Assembly (NCBI RefSeq): GCF_026212465.1
Contig: NC_080057.1
Location: 20,034,462 to 20,098,461 of the forward strand
Origin: Amaranthus tricolor
Taxonomy: Eukaryota; Streptophyta; Magnoliopsida; Caryophyllales; Amaranthaceae
DNA: 64,000 nucleotides
Reading direction: 5' to 3'
Position 1 is the stretch's first letter. Each line of letters starts with the position of its first letter. The notes beneath the pieces were generated by a model. The model made no database searches and was not told the DNA's origin. It was given only the letters and a program-made list of their open reading frames with translations. This document shows, piece by piece, positions 60,780 to 64,000 of this stretch. The position numbers were made by a program, and so were the translations under genes.

Positions 60780-63700
60780 CCTTAGCCATAAACGTAACTC
60801 TCAGTGGATATTTGACTGCGGGGCAACGAATACAATGACTTATTCACCCATCCTTTGACCTCCATGATTTTTTATTCACCCATCCTTCTAACCGAACCCA
60901 CATCCAAACTGCCAATGGGGAATTTGTACCAGTTGACCAAGCTGGACCAGTCAATATCTCCCTTTCTCTTCATCTTAAAAACTGCTTGTTCATTCCTAGC
61001 TTGTCTCATAAATTATTGTCGGTTAGTCAGTTAACCAAGGACTTAAAATGTACTGTGTTTTTCACCTCTGACCATTGTATTGTGCAGGATGCTCAGACGG
61101 GGACGATCATTGGGCGTGGTACTGAACGAGGTGGACTATACTATGTCGATGAAGTGATTCAAAATAGTGGTGCAATGCTTGCTCACGGATCTCCTGCTCA
61201 CCAATTGAGGACTTGGCATCGTCGTTTAGGTCATCCTTCCTTAGGTTATCTCAAACATCTTTTTCCTTCTCTTAAGAGTTGTACTACATCATTAGATTGT
61301 GAAACTTGTGTATAAGCTAAGAGTCATAAACATTCTTACTCTCCCAGTAATAATCGTGCTCCAAAACCATTTGATATCGTGCATTCTGATGTATGGGGCC
61401 CAGCCCCACATATTGACTTTCATGGTTTTTCATATTATGTGTTATTTATTGATGATTGTTCTCGAATGTGTTGGGTTTATTTTTTGAAACACAAATCTGA
61501 GGTTTTTGATGTCTTTGTGAAATACTATAACATGATTATCACTTAGTTCCATGCAAAACCAAAAATCCTTCGCTCAGATAATGGTGGTGAATATATCTCT
61601 ATTGCAATGAAACAATTTATTCTTGATCATGGCCTTGTTCATCAAACCTTCTGTCCCGACACTCCGCAACAAAATGGGCTTGCTGAACGTAAAAACCGTA
61701 CCCTTCTTGAGGTCGCCCGGGCTCTCATGTTTGACACTCATGTACCTGTCCGTATTCGGCCTGAGGCTATTGCTACTGCCACCTATCTCACAAACCAACT
61801 CCCTGCTAAAATCCTCAAATTCCAGACTCCACTTGCCACCCTTAATACTTTCACTCTTGTTCCCTCTTCTCACTCCCTTCCTCCTCGCATATTTGGGTGT
61901 GTTGTGTACGTCCACCTTCCATTTCGGGTTCGAACCAAATTTGAACCCCGGGCAGTCAAATGTGTGTTCCTTGGGTATGGGACTACACAGAAGGGCTATC
62001 GATGTTATGATCCTATCCATAACAAAATTTACACCACCATGGATTGTGACTTCTTTGAACACTCTACCTACTACACCCAGCCTCGATCTCAGGGGGAGAG
62101 TGTGAGTGCAGATCTCAGCTAGTTGATTCATCCCTTGGCTGACAGTCGAGCTCGTAAAGAACAAGTAGGCACTATCATTGATATTGCCACTGACATGATT
62201 ACTGAATCACCTCCTCAGACTACTATTCCAGTCCTTGAGCATCCGGCCGAACAAGAGGTAACATCGAGTACTAGTGCTCCTCTCATTGATATATCAACTG
62301 ACTGTATTGTACCACGTAGTGTTGTTGCAGGAAATATAATTTGCCTCCTCGTAGTACAAGAGGAATGCCTCCGAAGCGGTATGATCCTGAGTATGAATCC
62401 CAGATATCCCAATATTCTATTTGTAGACTGGACGATGAACAACTATCACAAATAGATGTTGCCTTTAATGCATCTCTCTATTCCAGTACTATTCCGAAAA
62501 CCACTGAAGAAGCTCTCCAAGAACCAAAATGGAAGCAAGCTATGGATGAAGAGATCATGGCTCTCCAGAAAAACGGAACGTGGGAGAAGTGTAGATTACC
62601 AGGTAAAGACAGTTGGCTGTAGATGGGTTTTTTCAGTCAAGTATCATGTTGATGGAACCATTGAGAAGTATAAAGCAAGGCTGGTTGCTAAAGGGTACAC
62701 ACAGACTTATGGGGTAGACTATTCGGAAACATTCTCTCCTGTGGCTAAAATCGATACCATTCGAGTTCTCTTCTCAGTAGCAGCAAATAAAGATTGGCCT
62801 ATGTTTCAATTCGATGTAAAAAATGCCTTCCTACATGGAGAGATTAAAGAAGAGGTATACATGAAGCCACCACCTGGGTACTCAGATAAGTATAGTCAAG
62901 GAGAGGGCTGTAGACTTAAAAGGGCACTATATGGCTTGAAGCAATCCCCTAGGGCATGGTTTGGGAAATTCACTACAGCAATGAAGAGATTTGGCTACCA
63001 ACAGAGCAACTCAGACCATATCCTATTTCTCAGGAGGAGTGGAAACCAAATTACATGCCTCGTGATCTACGTAGATGATATGGTGATTATTGGAAATGAC
63101 TCTAAGGAAATTGATCGACTCAGAAGCAAGCTATTCCAAGAGTTTGAAATGAAAGATTTGGGACAACTGAAATACTTCCTTGGAATAGAAGTCCTAAGAT
63201 CAAGGAAGGGGATATTCATCAATTAGAGGAAGTACATTTTAGATCTCTTAGCGGAAGTAGGCATGTTAGACTGCAAACCAACAGAGACTCCTATGGTAGC
63301 TAATCACAGCGTACAAATTGTTGAAGGGGTAGAAGAGGCAGATCAAGATCGTTATAGAAGAATGGTTGGAAAACTGATCTACTTATCTCACACGAGACCA
63401 GATATCGCCTATGCAGTAGGGGTTGTAAGTAAGTTCATGCATCGACCTCAGGCGGAACACATGGCAGCAGTCCTGAGGATTCTGAGATATTTAAAGAGAA
63501 CCAGTAATAAAGGAGTTCTCTACTCAAAGAATGATAACCTTGATCTTATTGGTTATACAGATGCAGATTGGGCTGGTAATCGGGACGACAGGAAGTCTAC
63601 CTCAGGATACTTCACCCTTGTAGGGGGTAATCTAGTCACTTGGAAGAGCAAGAAACAGAAGGTAGTTGCTTTGTCCAGTGTAGAAGCCGAATTTAGAGGG

Positions 63701-63960
63701 ATAGCAAAAGGAGTTACAGAGATTCTGTGGATTCGAAAACTTCTAGGAGAACTAGGCTTTCACCAGACACAGACAAGTTCTTTATATTGTGATAACAAAG
63801 CAGCAATAAGCATTTCTGAGAATCCCGTCCAACACGATCGAACGAAACATGTAGAAATTGATAGACATTTTATCAAGGAGAAACTAGAAGATAAGGTCAT
63901 TCGTCTTCCTTTTGTTAGATCGAAAGATCAACTAGCTGACATTCTCACAAAAGTCGTTTC
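60780..63960 (+). pseudogene. Copia pol (protease, integrase, RT, RNase H), broken
   Basis: Protease near 60805 reads WIFDCGATNTM: the active-site triad is D-C-G instead of D-S/T-G, followed by a stop. Integrase has the HHCC zinc domain (WHRRLGHPS, CETCV, 61212-61315) and the catalytic region HSDVWGP (about 61380), RSDNGGEY (about 61572) and GLAERKNRTLLEV, with stops near 61315 and 61545. RT (about 62625-63225) has WVFSVKYHVDGTIEKYKARL, FQFDVKNAFLHGEI, ALYGLKQSPRAW and the YVDDM active site (about 63070). RNase H (63230-63950) has YTDADWAGNRDDRKSTSG and SSVEAEFRGIAKG. Stops or frame changes between domains make it inactive. Confidence 0.9.
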
Positions 63961-64000
63961 ATCAGAGGTCTTCAATAGTATTTTATACAAGTTAAGCATT

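Larger units (their letters stand above)
59334..64000 (+). mobile_element. Degenerate Ty1/copia retrotransposon, 3' end outside the window
   Basis: Starts with a short 152-bp LTR (TGTTAGACAG...AAATCTTCA), followed at once by the primer-binding site TGGTATCAGAGCC, complementary to initiator tRNA-Met. Coding order on the plus strand is GAG, protease, integrase, reverse transcriptase, RNase H, which defines Ty1/copia. Frameshifts and stops occur in gag (about 59910-59980), protease, integrase (about 61315 and 61545), between integrase and RT (62120-62620) and before RNase H (63224). The 5-bp sequence before the LTR is GAATA; the matching copy lies beyond the window. Confidence 0.93.

Noticed and set aside
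61574..62164. 196-codon minus-strand ORF in the copia element
   Set aside because: Overlaps the integrase coding strand and has no domain; an antisense shadow.

Overview
This is nuclear DNA of a flowering plant. The window is AT-rich, its genes have introns, and it holds pentatricopeptide-repeat genes, an RBX1 gene, Ty1/copia elements, a CACTA, a Mutator, a hAT and a plant-type (DD39D) mariner element. Repeated small fold-back elements built on GAGACGGTCTC-like ends, together with a mariner close in layout to beet Vulmar1, suggest Caryophyllales, perhaps the amaranth/beet/spinach family; this is inference from repeat style only.

Layout. 1-3886: AT-rich, with a 307-bp palindromic fold-back element. 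3895-4462: small hAT with 8-bp target duplication. 4734-8872: non-autonomous CACTA element with 28-bp perfect ends, 221-bp tandem repeats and a captured two-exon piece of the cohesin gene SMC1. 8876-21149: mostly non-genic, with one small conserved plant gene (15530-15943, minus), a (TA)n tract in a duplicated block, a Helitron-type 3' end and MITEs. 21150-24476 (minus): five-exon RBX1 gene that has lost its usual ATG. 25708-26091: small conserved plant gene of unknown function. 26684-31504: Pack-MULE with ~148-bp inverted ends and 9-bp target duplication, carrying exon 1 of a SUD1/DOA10-type E3 ligase and interrupted by a 2.66-kb solo LTR. 31845-34280: intact PLS-class PPR gene (At5g08510-like) with an intron.

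35848-47668: one tandem array of a gag-only Ty1/copia derivative, six LTRs alternating with five internal regions, bounded once by a TATTG target duplication. 49694-53170: complete mariner-like element with an intact DD39D transposase and, on the opposite strand, a second gene with its own promoter-like region; the element sits between inverted arrays of a ~93-bp repeat. 53751-56153: decayed DYW-class PPR gene. 59334-64000: degenerate Ty1/copia element in the order GAG-PR-IN-RT-RH, cut by the window end.

Only four host loci look potentially functional (15530, 21150, 25708, 31845). Most of the window is transposable elements, three of which carry sequence that looks like, or may be, host-derived: CACTA with SMC1, MULE with SUD1, and the mariner with an antisense gene of unknown origin. 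The mariner's antisense gene is the least explained part of the window. All splice models and family names come from reading the sequence and from memory of the families; no database search was run.
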